A stretch of 46,623 bases of DNA from Planctomycetota bacterium. Its GTDB lineage: Bacteria; Planctomycetota; B15-G4. This document shows positions 25,694 through 35,800 of the stretch, one piece after another (position 1 is the first letter of the stretch; every line of letters begins with the position of its first letter). The translations under genes and the position numbers were made by a program. The notes beneath the pieces were generated by a model. That model did no database searches, had not been told where the DNA came from, and was given only the letters and a program-made list of their open reading frames with translations. Where the stretch lies: positions 1 through 46,623 of the forward strand of contig JAJDEQ010000209.1 of assembly GCA_029259695.1 (NCBI GenBank), in the 5' to 3' direction.

Positions 25694-28044
25694 CCCCGCT
25701 CGACGCGGGCCCGCTCGGCGGCCATCGCGTGGCCGGCCGGTTGATCCTCGCCTGTTGCCTGGCGTTCGGCGCCTGCGGCGACGCCGCCTCACCCGCCGCC
25801 GGGGTCCGAGGCTCCCGCCCGGGCGTCACGCTGCTGGACATGCTCGACCAGGGGCGCTGGGAGCAACGCTCGCCGGGCAACCTGTCGCCCGAACTCCAGG
25901 CTGAACTCGAACGCTGGGAGCAGCTGGACTTCGACGAGCCGGTCCGCGTGGCGCCCGAACGCTGGATGGACGGCGGTCCGGTGGACGAGCAGAAGAGCCG
26001 GGAGTTCGCGGAGCTGCTCGATCCAGGCGGTGGGCTGCGGCGCTGGCGCCTGCGGCCCGGCACCGACTTCGACCTGTTCGGCGCGGACGCCCGGCTGGTC
26101 CACGCCGGCCGCGCGCTCGAGCGCGTGCACTGGCACGGCGCCGACTTCGACGAAGCCGACCCGGTGTGGTGGGACGAGGAAGGTCACACCGTCTTCTGGT
26201 GGGCGCCGTCGTCCGCGGGCCTGCTGGCCTTCTCCGCCCGCTCGCCGGGGCCGATCGAGTTCATCTACACCGCCGACCCGGCTCTGCTGATCACGCGCTA
26301 CGAGTCGCCGGCGGAGCCCGAGCTGCCGCCGAGTCGGCTCGTGCAGCGGTTTGCGCTCGGGCGGGAGACGCGACCCGGGCTGCTGATGCCGGCTCCGTCG
26401 TCCTTCGCCCTGCCGATCGCGGCGCTGCCGGGTGACAGCCTGCACCTCGCGCTGGGCGTGCTCGACCACGGCTTCGTCCGGACCGCGGGGCGCTTGAGCC
26501 GGGCGCAGGGTCTCAGCGACGGGGTGACCTTCAAGGTGGAGGTGCACGTCGACGGCGCCCGGGAGCACGTGTGGAGCCGGCACGTGGAGGTCTCCAACGC
26601 CTACATCGAGGAGCGCATCGACCTCGCGGCCTGGGAGGGCCGCCCGGTCACCCTGCGCTTCGCCACCGAAGGCGGGCCCGCGAACGAGACCCAGTTCGAC
26701 TACGCCGTGTGGTCCGATCTGCGCATCACGGGTGCGCAGGCGCGAGCGCCAGGCCGGCCCCACGTGATCCTGATCGATGTCGACACGCTCCGAGCGGATC
26801 GCCTGGGCTGCTACGGGAGCGAGCGCGCGACGTCTCCGCGCATCGATGCCTGGGCGCGGGAGCGGGCCATCGTGTACCTCCGTTCGTCCGCCACGTCGAG
26901 CTGGACGCTGCCCGCGACCGCGTCGATGTTGACCGGGTTCGACCCCCACCAGCACGGCGCGTTGAGCACGGCCCAGGGGGTGTCCCCCTCGGCGCCCAAC
27001 CTGGCCGAGTACCTGCGGCGCATCGACTACGAGACGCTCGCGTTCACGGAGGGCGGCTACGTGGTGCCCACCTTCGGGTTCGACCGCGGGTTCGACGTCT
27101 TCGCCGACGTCGAGCGCGAACGGCTGTCACCCGCCCTGCCCGACTGGAGCCGCGTGCTGGCGCGCCTCGAACAACGGCACAGCGAACGCCCGGTGTTCCT
27201 GTTCCTGCAGACCTACATGGTGCACGCGCCGTACCACGACAGCGGTCGCTTTCCCGAGGCGAACCCCGAAGCCACGGCCTGGCTGTCCGCAGCTCCGGTC
27301 GACTACACCAACGTGATCGACCCGTTCATGCAGAAGCAGCTCGAGCTCGACGACGAGGCGCGTGCGGCCATCGACCGGATCTACGACGAAGGGGTCGCCC
27401 GGGCCGACGACGCGGTGGGGGCCTTCCTCGACGCGCTCGACGAGGCGCTCGGCGACGAGGAGCGTCTGGTGATCCTCACCTCGGACCACGGCGAAGAGGT
27501 CTTCGAGCGCAAGCGGCTGGGGCACGGCTTCTCGCTGCACCGCGAGCTGATCGAGGTGCCGTTGGTGATCGAGTACCCGCGGGCCGTGGGCCAGGCGCCG
27601 GGCGAGAGTGAACGACCCGCGTCCAGCGTGGACATCGTGCCGACGGTGCTCGACGCGCTGGGCCTCCCGGTACCGGCGGCGCTCGTGGGGCGCTCGCTGC
27701 TCGACGACGGAGGCGATCACGTCGAACGGGTGCGCTTCGCCCGGCAGTCGGGTGAGGTCTACGCGATCGAGTGGCGCAACAGCAAACTGATCTACAGCGG
27801 GGACCCGCTCTCGGGCGAGGAGAGCCGCGGCGTGAAGCTCTTCGACGTCCGCAGCGACCCGCACGAGCGCTGGAACATCGCGGACAAGCAACCCGCGAAG
27901 ACGGCGGCCCTGGTCGAGATGTTGCGTGAGTACCTGCGCTCGCGACCGCCCCTGCCGCGCGGGATGGCCGACGTGACCGAACTCGCGCCGGAGGTCGCCG
28001 ACAACCTGCGCGCGCTGGGCTACCTCGGGGAAGACGACGGCTGA
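25690..28044 (+). CDS. Sulfatase/alkaline-phosphatase-fold lipoprotein without catalytic Cys/Ser
   Basis: A 784-residue protein starting in an ATGA overlap with rbfA. The N-terminus (LILACCLAFGACGDAAS) looks like a lipoprotein or export signal. Residues about 40-350 form an uncharacterised, beta-rich domain. From about 357 a sulfatase-superfamily domain is clear: HVILIDVDTLRADRLGCYG, then SSWTLPATASMLTGFDPHQHG, TSDHGEEVFE, GHGFSLHRELIEVPLVI and SVDIVPTVLDALGLP. The nucleophile position, Cys or Ser of C/S-x-P-x-R in true sulfatases, is Thr406 in TLPAT, and the Arg is also replaced. Metal-binding Asp and His residues are retained. It may therefore be a phosphatase or phosphotransferase type using Thr, not a formylglycine sulfatase. 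Localisation outside the inner membrane is inferred. Confidence 0.85.
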   Translation: MTPLDAGPLGGHRVAGRLILACCLAFGACGDAASPAAGVRGSRPGVTLLDMLDQGRWEQRSPGNLSPELQAELERWEQLDFDEPVRVAPERWMDGGPVDEQKSREFAELLDPGGGLRRWRLRPGTDFDLFGADARLVHAGRALERVHWHGADFDEADPVWWDEEGHTVFWWAPSSAGLLAFSARSPGPIEFIYTADPALLITRYESPAEPELPPSRLVQRFALGRETRPGLLMPAPSSFALPIAALPGDSLHLALGVLDHGFVRTAGRLSRAQGLSDGVTFKVEVHVDGAREHVWSRHVEVSNAYIEERIDLAAWEGRPVTLRFATEGGPANETQFDYAVWSDLRITGAQARAPGRPHVILIDVDTLRADRLGCYGSERATSPRIDAWARERAIVYLRSSATSSWTLPATASMLTGFDPHQHGALSTAQGVSPSAPNLAEYLRRIDYETLAFTEGGYVVPTFGFDRGFDVFADVERERLSPALPDWSRVLARLEQRHSERPVFLFLQTYMVHAPYHDSGRFPEANPEATAWLSAAPVDYTNVIDPFMQKQLELDDEARAAIDRIYDEGVARADDAVGAFLDALDEALGDEERLVILTSDHGEEVFERKRLGHGFSLHRELIEVPLVIEYPRAVGQAPGESERPASSVDIVPTVLDALGLPVPAALVGRSLLDDGGDHVERVRFARQSGEVYAIEWRNSKLIYSGDPLSGEESRGVKLFDVRSDPHERWNIADKQPAKTAALVEMLREYLRSRPPLPRGMADVTELAPEVADNLRALGYLGEDDG

Positions 28045-28057
28045 GACGCGGGCGCGG

Positions 28058-29479
28058 TCAGCTGCCCACGCCGGTGCGGCGCCACTTCACGCCGTCCTTG
28101 CCGTCGAGCAGCTCGACACCCATCTCGGCCAACTGGTCACGGATGCGGTCCGCGGTGGCCCAGTCCTTGTTGTCGCGGGCCGCGGCGCGCTCGACGATCA
28201 GCTGCTCGATCTCGTCGTCGACGCTGCCGTCCTCGTGTGCGAGCACACCGAGCACGCGGTCGAAGCGATCCAGGGCCACCCGGGCCGCCGCGGCGTCCGC
28301 GCCGCGCGGACCGAGCCGGTGGGACTCGTTGACGAGATGGAACACGCCTTCCAGGGCGGCGGACGCGTTGAGGTCGTCGTTCATGCCCGCGTCGAAGCGC
28401 TCACCGGCTTCGGTCACCCAGCGCGGCGGGGTTCCCGGCGCGGCGCCGTCGGCGAGGTCGTCGAGCTCGCTGGCGAAGAGACGCAGGCGTCGCACGGCTG
28501 CCGCGGCCTGCTCGAGACCGTCGAAGGTGAAGTTCATGACCTGGCGGTAGTGCACCCGCGTGAGCAGGTAGCGCACGGCCACCGGCGGGTGCCCCTTGGC
28601 CTCCAGTTCGTCCACGGTGTACAGGTTGCCCAGGGTCTTGCTCATCTTGCCGCCGTCGACCTGCAGGAAGCGGGCGTGCATCCAGTGCTTCACGAAGGGC
28701 TGGCCGGTCGTCGACTGGGACTGAGCGATCTCGCACTCGTGGTGCGGGAAGATGTTGTCCTCGCCGCCTGTGTGGATGTCGAGCGTGTCGCCCAGCAGGG
28801 AACGGGCCATGGCCGAGCACTCCAGGTGCCAGCCGGGGAAGCCGCGGCCCCAGGGCGAGTCCCACTGCATGATGTGCTTGGCGTCGCGCTTCCACAGGGC
28901 GAAGTCGCGCGGGTCGCGCTTGTCCTCGTTCACGTCGATGCGCGCCCCGGCGAGGAGTTCGTCGGGCGTGTTGCCCGAGAGCTGGCCGTAGGTGGGGAAC
29001 GACTCGACCGAGAAGGAGACCTCGCCGTCCACGACGTAGGCGTGGCCGTTGGCCACCAGCGCCTCGGCCATGGCGATCTGCTCGGCGATGTACTCGGTGG
29101 CGCGCGGGTAGTGGTGCGCGCGCTGGATGCCGAGGGCGTCGAGATCGCGGAAGAACAGCGCGATGTACTTGTCAGCGATCTCCCACGGATCGAGCTTCTC
29201 GCGCCTGGCGGCGACCTCCATGCGGTCGACGCCGGCGTCCTGCTCGTCTTCTTCGCGCAGGTGGCCGACGTCGGTCAGGTTCATGACCTGCTCGACCTCG
29301 TAGCCGCTGACCTCCAGCCAGCGACGCAGGGTGTCGGCCATGAGGAACGAGCGGAAGTTGCCGATGTGCGCCTGGCTGTAGACCGTGGGGCCGCAGTTGT
29401 ACATGCGCACCTTCGACGGCGCCGCGGGTGCGAACGGCTCCTTGCGGCGTGTCAGCGTGTTGTAGAGGACGAGGGACAT
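28058..29479 (-). CDS. cysS: Cysteinyl-tRNA synthetase
   Basis: Charges tRNA-Cys. The start at 29479 (MSLVLYNTLTRRKEPF) is preferred because GGAG lies 7 nt upstream and it matches family length (473 residues); the frame is open further upstream with Arg-rich filler. Class I features are MYNCGPTVY with the zinc Cys, the HIGN form of the HIGH motif, WHLECSAMA and FPHHECE as the other zinc ligands, and KMSKT in place of the usual KMSKS. The C-terminal anticodon region ends in ADRIRDQLAEMGVELLDGKDGVKWRR, typical of the family. It is convergent with the sulfatase-fold gene, 13 nt apart. Confidence 0.97.
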   Translation of the reverse strand: MSLVLYNTLTRRKEPFAPAAPSKVRMYNCGPTVYSQAHIGNFRSFLMADTLRRWLEVSGYEVEQVMNLTDVGHLREEDEQDAGVDRMEVAARREKLDPWEIADKYIALFFRDLDALGIQRAHHYPRATEYIAEQIAMAEALVANGHAYVVDGEVSFSVESFPTYGQLSGNTPDELLAGARIDVNEDKRDPRDFALWKRDAKHIMQWDSPWGRGFPGWHLECSAMARSLLGDTLDIHTGGEDNIFPHHECEIAQSQSTTGQPFVKHWMHARFLQVDGGKMSKTLGNLYTVDELEAKGHPPVAVRYLLTRVHYRQVMNFTFDGLEQAAAAVRRLRLFASELDDLADGAAPGTPPRWVTEAGERFDAGMNDDLNASAALEGVFHLVNESHRLGPRGADAAAARVALDRFDRVLGVLAHEDGSVDDEIEQLIVERAAARDNKDWATADRIRDQLAEMGVELLDGKDGVKWRRTGVGS

Positions 29480-29641
29480 CCGGAGGCTCCAGCCGGCATC
29501 ATCGCCCATGGGGAGCAGCCAGACCACCGCGTCGGCTCGCCCGGGGGTGCCCTCCGCTCCGCGTCGTCGACGGCGACACCGCCGCGCCATCGCCACGCGG
29601 CCTCGCGCCCCTCGGGACCGTGCGAGGGTCGGGTAGACTGC

Positions 29642-29655
29642 GCACCTTCGGGTGC
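29642..29655 (+). other. UUCG-tetraloop hairpin before a small membrane gene
   Basis: GCACC, loop TTCG, GGTGC forms a 5-bp perfect stem with a stabilising tetraloop, ending 3 nt before the AGGAG ribosome binding site of the gene at 29668. A weak -10-like TAGACT lies at 29633-29638, but no convincing -35 is visible. Any effect on translation or RNA stability is inference. Confidence 0.4.
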
Positions 29656-29667
29656 ACGAGGAGCTTC

Positions 29668-29949
29668 ATGGGCGCTGATCCGGGTCTCGTCTGGCGGGCT
29701 GCGTCGGTCGTCGGCTTCCTGTGCCTGGTGGGCGCGTACATCGCCAATCAGCGCGGGGCGTGTCGGGCCGACTCGGTGCGGTACCTCGTGTCGAACGTGG
29801 TGGGCGCGGGCATCCTGGCGCTGTACTCGGCGATCATCGGCGAGTGGGTGTTCGTGGCGCTCGAGGGCTTCTGGTGTGGGGCGAGCGTGCACGCGCTGGC
29901 CACGGTCGGCCGGCGTCGGGCCGCGAAACCACTGGAGTCGGAATCGTAG
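29668..29949 (+). CDS. Small YgjV/CBU_0592-like membrane protein
   Basis: A 93-residue protein starting at ATG 29668 with AGGAG 5 nt upstream. Three hydrophobic stretches are visible: LVWRAASVVGFLCLVGAYIA, the YLVSNVVGAGILALYSAII segment, and WVFVALEGFWCGASVHALATV. The pattern, including the NQRG loop after helix 1 and E in helix 3, resembles small CBU_0592-type membrane proteins of unknown function. It is divergent from cysS and lies 45 nt upstream of the ABC transporter cassette. Confidence 0.7.
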   Translation: MGADPGLVWRAASVVGFLCLVGAYIANQRGACRADSVRYLVSNVVGAGILALYSAIIGEWVFVALEGFWCGASVHALATVGRRRAAKPLESES

Positions 29950-29994
29950 AGAGTGGATCGTGCCGGGAGCGGACGGGATGGCGAGGAGACGGGC

Positions 29995-30947
<953 letters not shown>

Positions 30948-30948
<1 letters not shown>

Positions 30949-31874
30949 TGGTGATCCACGATCGCAGCTACGCCCGTTGGGATGGTGAGCGGGGGACGGC
31001 GGTGCGCGCCGCCCCGATCATCGCCGAGGCCGGCATCCGGCAGGGGGCCGCCGTCATCTTCCGCCGCAAGATCGTCGCGGTGCTGCTGACGCTCTGGGCG
31101 CTGGGCCCGTTCGCCGCCGGTCTGCTGATGATGTTCGTCTTCTCGTACATCAAGAAGAACCTCGAGGCGTTCCCGCAGTTCGAGGGGGCCTTCGACGACC
31201 CGGTCGTCAGCGCCGTGCTCACCCTGAGCGGCGAGACGATCTTCTTCTACTGGAGCTACATGCAGGTCTTCTTCGTGATCATCGCCTGCCTGATGGTCGG
31301 CGCGGGGTTGATCGCGGACGACCGGCGTACGAACGCGCTGGAGCTGTACCTCTCCCGGCCGGTGGGCGTGGCCCAGTACATGCTCGGGAAGTTCTGCTCG
31401 ATCGCGTTCTTCGTGGGCCTCGTGACCGTGCTCCCGGCCGCGACGGCGGTGCTCGTGCAACTCGCGCTCTCGTGGGACGAACCGGGGGAGGCCACACGGC
31501 TGGCCGAGCTCTTCGCGCGCACGCTCGCGGCGGGGGCGATCTGGGTCGTGGTGCCGTCCCTGTTGATCCTGACGGCATCGAGCCTGTCGAAGAAGGCGCG
31601 CAACGCGGCCATCGCCTGGTTCGCGTTCCTGTTCGCCCTGGAAGGACCGATCTCCAACATCCTCGTGGAGGTCTTCCGCAACGACAGCTTCTACCTGCTC
31701 TCCTTCCGTCACAACATCTGGCAGACCACCGCGTGGTTGCTGGGCAACACGGATTCCCAGGACTTCGTCCAGGGCGTCCCCGTGTGGCAGTCGGCGGTGG
31801 TCCTGGGGGCCTGGGTCCTGATCTGCGCCGGCCTCATCCGCCGCCGCGTCAAGCCGGTGGAGGTCGTGGCATGA
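30948..31874 (+). CDS. ABC-2 type permease (first of cassette)
   Basis: A 308-residue integral membrane protein with about six hydrophobic helices: near residues 43-65, 101-122 (FFVIIACLMVGAGLIADD), 145-170, 195-215, 219-232 and 280-302. The sequence GLIADDRRTNALELYLSRPV after the second helix is typical of ABC-2 permeases of the NosY type. The start overlaps the upstream ATPase stop and the stop overlaps the next ATPase start (ATGA). It probably pairs with the first ATPase. Confidence 0.88.
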
Positions 31875-32848
31875 CGACCGTCGACGCACCTCGCCGCATT
31901 CCACAGGCGCCCCCGGGGGCGCAGCGTCCGCCCTCGTTCCTGACCCTCGACGATGTGTCGCGCTGGTACGGCGACGTCATCGCGCTCAACAACGTGTCGC
32001 TCGAGATCGGCCCCGGCGTGACGGGGTTGCTCGGGCCCAACGGCGCGGGCAAGTCCACCTTGATCCGCCTCGTGACCGGCTTGGCGAGTCCCGGTACCGG
32101 GCGCGTCAGGCTCGACGGGGCGCCGATCCGCAACCACCTGCCGACGCTGGCGCGCATCGGTCACGTCCCGGACGGCGACGGACTGTACGACGACCTCCCC
32201 GCGTCGCGCTTCCTCACCGAGCAAGCCTACGCGCGCGGCTTCGCACGCACCGCCGCCGCCGAACGGGCCGCGGCGTGCCTGGAGCGCGTGGGGCTCGCCG
32301 AGGCGGCGGAGCGCAAGGCGGGCTCCTTCAGCAAGGGCATGCGGCAGCGGCTCAAGCTGGCCCAGGCGCTGTTGCACGATCCCGACCTGCTGGTGCTCGA
32401 CGAGCCGTTGACCGGCCTCGATCCGATGATGCGCCGCTCGTTCATCGCGGTCGTGCGTCAGCTCGGCGACGAGGGCGTCACCGTGCTGGTGAGCAGCCAC
32501 GTGTTGCACGAGATCGAGGCGATGACGAACACCATCGTGCTGCTGCACCACGGCCAGGTCCTGGCCGAGGGCACCGTGCCCCACATCCGCGATCTGCTCG
32601 ACACCTACGATCGCCGGATCCGCATCGCCACGCCGCGACCACGCGAGTTGGCGTGTGAGCTGCTCGCTCAGGACGAGATCGTGGCCGGCGTCAGCGTCGC
32701 GGAGCAGTCGCTGATCGTCGAGACGCAACGTCCGGACCGGCTGTGCGCGATGGTCCAGCAACTCGCCGCGGACGGTCGCCATGCGATCAGCGCGCTCGAA
32801 CCCCTCGACGAAGACCTCGACTCGGTCTTCAGCTACCTGGTGAACTGA
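31871..32848 (+). CDS. ABC transporter ATP-binding protein (second of cassette)
   Basis: A 325-residue protein starting at ATG 31871 (ATGA overlap); the open frame further upstream overlaps the permease and is not used. Walker A GPNGAGKST at 55-63, signature FSKGMRQRLKLAQAL, Walker B LLVLDEP and switch LVSSH are intact. A C-terminal extension of about 90 residues resembles that of the first ATPase, so the two are paralogues. It may act with the permease encoded immediately downstream, or as the second half of a heteromeric pump. Confidence 0.93.
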   Translation: MTTVDAPRRIPQAPPGAQRPPSFLTLDDVSRWYGDVIALNNVSLEIGPGVTGLLGPNGAGKSTLIRLVTGLASPGTGRVRLDGAPIRNHLPTLARIGHVPDGDGLYDDLPASRFLTEQAYARGFARTAAAERAAACLERVGLAEAAERKAGSFSKGMRQRLKLAQALLHDPDLLVLDEPLTGLDPMMRRSFIAVVRQLGDEGVTVLVSSHVLHEIEAMTNTIVLLHHGQVLAEGTVPHIRDLLDTYDRRIRIATPRPRELACELLAQDEIVAGVSVAEQSLIVETQRPDRLCAMVQQLAADGRHAISALEPLDEDLDSVFSYLVN

Positions 32849-32851
32849 GCC

Positions 32852-33742
32852 GTGGACAGCCGCCCCGACGAACGAGACGCCCCCGACAGCGCCGCGCCGC
32901 TTGTCGTCCAACGGCCGACGCGGCGTCGCGGATTGAGCGCCATCGGTGCCGCCATGCAGTCCACGAACGCCGGCCGCATGCGCGGTGCGCGTCTCGTGTT
33001 GATGCTGATCCTGATCGCCCTGCCGCTGCTGATCCAGACGGCCGTGCTGATCTGGGGCGAGGGCCGCGGCGGCAGCTTCGACGGTTTCGTCAAGCGCATC
33101 CAGGGCGCCTACCTGGGCTTCGCCCTGCCGCTGCTGCTGATCTTCCTGGGCACGTCGGCATTCGGCGACGAATGGGAAGGGGGCACGGCCGCCTACGTGG
33201 TCGGCCTGCCGTTGCCGCGCTGGACGCTCGTGATCGGACGCTGGCTGGTGACGGTCCGCCGCGCGTTAGTCTTCGTGCTCCCGGCCGTCGGTCTCATGTA
33301 CGTGCTCTGCCTGATCGACTACGAAGGCGCGATCGGGCACTACATGGGAGACCTCCTATGGATCGGCGCCGGCGTTTGCCTGATGGGGTTGGGCTACGGC
33401 GCCGTGTTCCTGTTCCTGGGCCTCGTGCTGCGGCGCCCGGTCGTGGTCGCGTTCCTGATCTACCTGATCGAGCTGTTCGTCAGCTACCTGCCCCAGAGCT
33501 TCGCGCGCACGGCGTTGTCGTATCACGTGCGCAACCTGCTCTGGCTCCAGACCGGCCATGCGCGTTTCCTCGACCGGGGCGTCGAGCTGGGCCTGGCCAC
33601 CGATCCGGTCTCGACCGGGGGATCGATTTTCGCCGTGGTGTTGTACGTGACGATCTTCCTGAGCCTGGCGACGTTTGTGCTCACGCGCCGGGAGTGCTCC
33701 GGCAGCGTTGCTCCGCCCGAGGGGGGCGGTTCGTCCGGTTGA
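32852..33742 (+). CDS. ABC-2 type permease (second of cassette)
   Basis: A 296-residue membrane protein starting at GTG 32852, 3 nt after the ATPase stop. A basic, soluble N-terminus is followed by about six helices: LVLMLILIALPLLIQTAVLI; LGFALPLLLIFLGTSAFGDE; ALVFVLPAVGLMYVLCLI; WIGAGVCLMGLGYGAVFLFL; a short VVAFLIYLIELFVSYL; and IFAVVLYVTIFLSLATFVL. The motif AFGDEWEGGTAAYVVGLPLPRW is the ABC-2 equivalent of the segment in the first permease. It ends the cassette. Substrate unknown. Confidence 0.85.
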   Translation: MDSRPDERDAPDSAAPLVVQRPTRRRGLSAIGAAMQSTNAGRMRGARLVLMLILIALPLLIQTAVLIWGEGRGGSFDGFVKRIQGAYLGFALPLLLIFLGTSAFGDEWEGGTAAYVVGLPLPRWTLVIGRWLVTVRRALVFVLPAVGLMYVLCLIDYEGAIGHYMGDLLWIGAGVCLMGLGYGAVFLFLGLVLRRPVVVAFLIYLIELFVSYLPQSFARTALSYHVRNLLWLQTGHARFLDRGVELGLATDPVSTGGSIFAVVLYVTIFLSLATFVLTRRECSGSVAPPEGGGSSG

Positions 33743-34055
33743 GCGCGTTGGCCGCACCGGGTTGGTGCGCGGCCCTGGATCGATCTTCCGGACGACGGGG
33801 CGGTCGCAGGCCGATTCGCGGGCTGGTGCGGCTCAGCGGCCGGGCGCGTGCCGGCGTCGCGCGACGGGTTTGCGGTCCTGGGGCGGGGGTGCGGGAGCGG
33901 GGGCTTCAGTCCCCGCGCTTGGAGCGGGCTGACGCGCGCCCGGGGCTTTGGCATCATGGGAGGCGGCTCTCCGTGGGGGCGGGGACTGCGACGATGATGT
34001 GATCGGCGCGAGAGGGATTGGCCCAGGTGGTGGGTCTGGCGGTTGGAGGGGAAAG
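33743..34055. other. Gene-free interval with GC hairpin
   Basis: 313 nt between the ABC cassette and the next gene with no credible coding sequence. It holds a perfect 6-bp stem GCGGGG/CCCCGC with an 8-nt loop (33897-33916), which could stall or end transcription of the cassette, though no T-tract follows. GGAGGGG near 34044-34050 is the ribosome binding site of the next gene. Nothing else is recognisable. Confidence 0.5.
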
Positions 34056-34640
34056 GTGTCGGATGGCGAGCCTCTAGCTCGGGCCGAGCGCGGCGTGATC
34101 GTCGACGCGGCCGCGCGAGCCGTGACTGCGCCGGCGGGCGATGACGGGCACCCGGCCGGTGTGCCCGATGCCGAGGGCGTGGTGCCGGTGCTCCCGTCGC
34201 ACGGAGCGTCCGGCGGCGCGCTGCTCACGACGCTGCCGCTCGCTGCGCTGTCGGGCGCCCTGATCGCGACCCTGATCGCCGTGACGCTCGACCAGAGCGA
34301 GCCCACGGCACTGGCCTCGTCCTTGCGGTTCCTCGGCGGCTGGGCCGTCTCCGCCGTGATCATGGCGCCCCGTTCCCGGAGCATCCTCACCGTGGTCATG
34401 CGCGGGTGCATGCTGGGCGCCGTCGAATGGCTGGCGTTGTCGCTGGTGACGCCCGCGGCCGACGTCTCGGCCCGCACGGCGGGTCAGCTCGGTGAGGCCG
34501 CCACGCGCGGCGACGTGTGGGCGCACCGGGCCGAGGTGCTCACCGGTCCGCTGGCGCTCGTGATGACCGCCGCGTGCCTGCTGGGGGTGCTGATCAGCCT
34601 GCGCCTGCAGCGCGACCTGCCGCGCGAACTCGCCGACTGA
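34056..34640 (+). CDS. Four-helix membrane protein of unknown function
   Basis: A 194-residue protein starting at GTG 34056, chosen because GGAGGGG lies about 5 nt upstream; an in-frame ATG at 33948 would add a Gly-rich, unstructured piece. After about 55 polar residues come four hydrophobic segments: LLTTLPLAALSGALIATLIAV; FLGGWAVSAVIMA; ILTVVMRGCMLGAVEWLALSL; and GPLALVMTAACLLGVLISL. No family is recognised. It is convergent with the ureohydrolase gene, with 21 nt between stops. Confidence 0.6.
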   Translation: MSDGEPLARAERGVIVDAAARAVTAPAGDDGHPAGVPDAEGVVPVLPSHGASGGALLTTLPLAALSGALIATLIAVTLDQSEPTALASSLRFLGGWAVSAVIMAPRSRSILTVVMRGCMLGAVEWLALSLVTPAADVSARTAGQLGEAATRGDVWAHRAEVLTGPLALVMTAACLLGVLISLRLQRDLPRELAD

Positions 34641-34661
34641 CCGGCGTCCGCCCGCGTGCCC

Positions 34662-35594
34662 TCAGCGCGCGCGCAGTCCGTGCCAGCTGTCGGCCGCCAG
34701 CCAGAAGTACGACACCATCTTGGTGGCCAGGCGCGCGGCCAGGAACTCGCTGGCACGGCTCGCTTCGCCGGGAGCCAGTTCGGTGATGTCGGCACCCACC
34801 ACACGACAATGCCTGCCCACCGTGCGCAGCAGGCGCGTCACGTCGAACCAGTCCAGCCCGCCGGGTTCGGGCGTGCCGGTCGCCGGCAGCAGCGACGGAT
34901 CGAAGCCGTCGAGATCGACGGTCACGAACACGGGGCGCTGGGCGAGCGTCGCGAGGATCTCGCGGTGGTACGCGATGCGGCCGGCGACGTCCCGGGCCCA
35001 GTAGACCTTCAGGTCGAGGGCAGCCACCCGCTCGGCTTCTTCACGACTGCAGGAGCGGATGCCCACCTGGATCGGACGCACCCCGTGCTCCAGGAAGCGC
35101 GCGGCGATGCAGGCGTGGTTGTGGGGGCTGCCTGCGTAGGTCTCGCGCAGGTCCAGGTGGGCGTCGATCTGGAGCACGGCCAGATCGGGGTGACGCTCGC
35201 GCAGGGCCATGAACTGGCCGCAGGTGATCGAGTGCTCGCCGCCCAGGCCGATCACCCGTCGCTTCCGCTCCAGCAGGCCTGCGTGCACCGCCTCGAGTTG
35301 CGCCACCATCGTCTCGGGCGGCTGCTGCCCGAAGGCCGTCGGGTCCTCGGGGCTCCAGGTGCCGTAGGCCAGGGTCTCCAGGTCGGTGTGGGTCTCCTCG
35401 TCCCAGGTCTCGACGTAGCCCGAAGCCCGCAGCAGTGCGTCGGGGCCGCCCTCGGCTCCCTTGCCGTAGGTGCTCGTGAGGTCATAGGGAGCGCAGACCA
35501 GGACCACGTCGGCCTCGTCACCGTGATCGGGCAGCCCGAGGAAGGGCGGCGACCCGCGGGAGCCAGGCACATCTCCGGAGCTCGGTGCGGTCAT
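34662..35594 (-). CDS. speB: Agmatinase/arginase-family ureohydrolase
   Basis: A 310-residue manganese ureohydrolase. All metal-binding motifs are present: GLGGEHSITCG, IDAHLDLRETY (DxHxD) and VDLDGFDPS (DxD). GKGAEGGPDALLRASGYVETWDEE near the N-terminus and GADITELAP near the C-terminus are typical of the agmatinase branch, which makes putrescine from agmatine. Substrate within the family (agmatine, arginine, guanidinobutyrate or similar) cannot be fixed by motif alone, so the gene symbol is provisional. It is divergent from the tRNA-Gln gene. Confidence 0.85.
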   Translation of the reverse strand: MTAPSSGDVPGSRGSPPFLGLPDHGDEADVVLVCAPYDLTSTYGKGAEGGPDALLRASGYVETWDEETHTDLETLAYGTWSPEDPTAFGQQPPETMVAQLEAVHAGLLERKRRVIGLGGEHSITCGQFMALRERHPDLAVLQIDAHLDLRETYAGSPHNHACIAARFLEHGVRPIQVGIRSCSREEAERVAALDLKVYWARDVAGRIAYHREILATLAQRPVFVTVDLDGFDPSLLPATGTPEPGGLDWFDVTRLLRTVGRHCRVVGADITELAPGEASRASEFLAARLATKMVSYFWLAADSWHGLRAR

Positions 35595-35658
35595 GGAAAG
35601 CTGGCTCTCTCGGTGGGGTCGTGGGGGGCTCGGTTTCCACCAGCCTTCGGCCGGCCGG

Positions 35659-35686
35659 TTGACCTCCCCGCCGCATTCTGGAAAAT
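35659..35686 (+). promoter_or_regulatory. Probable promoter of the tRNA-Gln gene
   Basis: TTGACC (35659-35664), a 16-nt spacer and GAAAAT (35681-35686), the latter inside a short AT-rich patch. A transcript start near 35693 would give a leader of about 17 nt before the tRNA. Good -35, moderate -10. Confidence 0.5.
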
Positions 35687-35709
35687 TGGGGGCTTCCCGC
35701 CGACCGTGT

Positions 35710-35783
35710 TCCCGAATCGTTCAACGGCAGGACACCGGATTCTGGTTCCGGGAATCTAGGTTCGAATCCTAGTTCGGGAACCA
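35710..35783 (+). tRNA. tRNA-Gln (anticodon CTG), CCA encoded
   Basis: A complete cloverleaf can be drawn: acceptor TCCCGAA/TTCGGGA, D-arm GTTC...GAC, anticodon stem CCGGA/TCCGG with loop TTCTGGT (anticodon CTG), T-arm CTAGG-TTCGAAT-CCTAG, discriminator A and encoded CCA. It reads CAG codons. The yjbQ start lies only 17 nt downstream, so the two are probably transcribed together. Confidence 0.96.
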
Positions 35784-35800
35784 TCCCGGTCGCAGGCCCC

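Noticed and set aside
33743..34055. Short open frames in the gap after the ABC cassette
   Set aside because: No ribosome binding sites, Arg/Ala/Gly-rich composition and no family resemblance.
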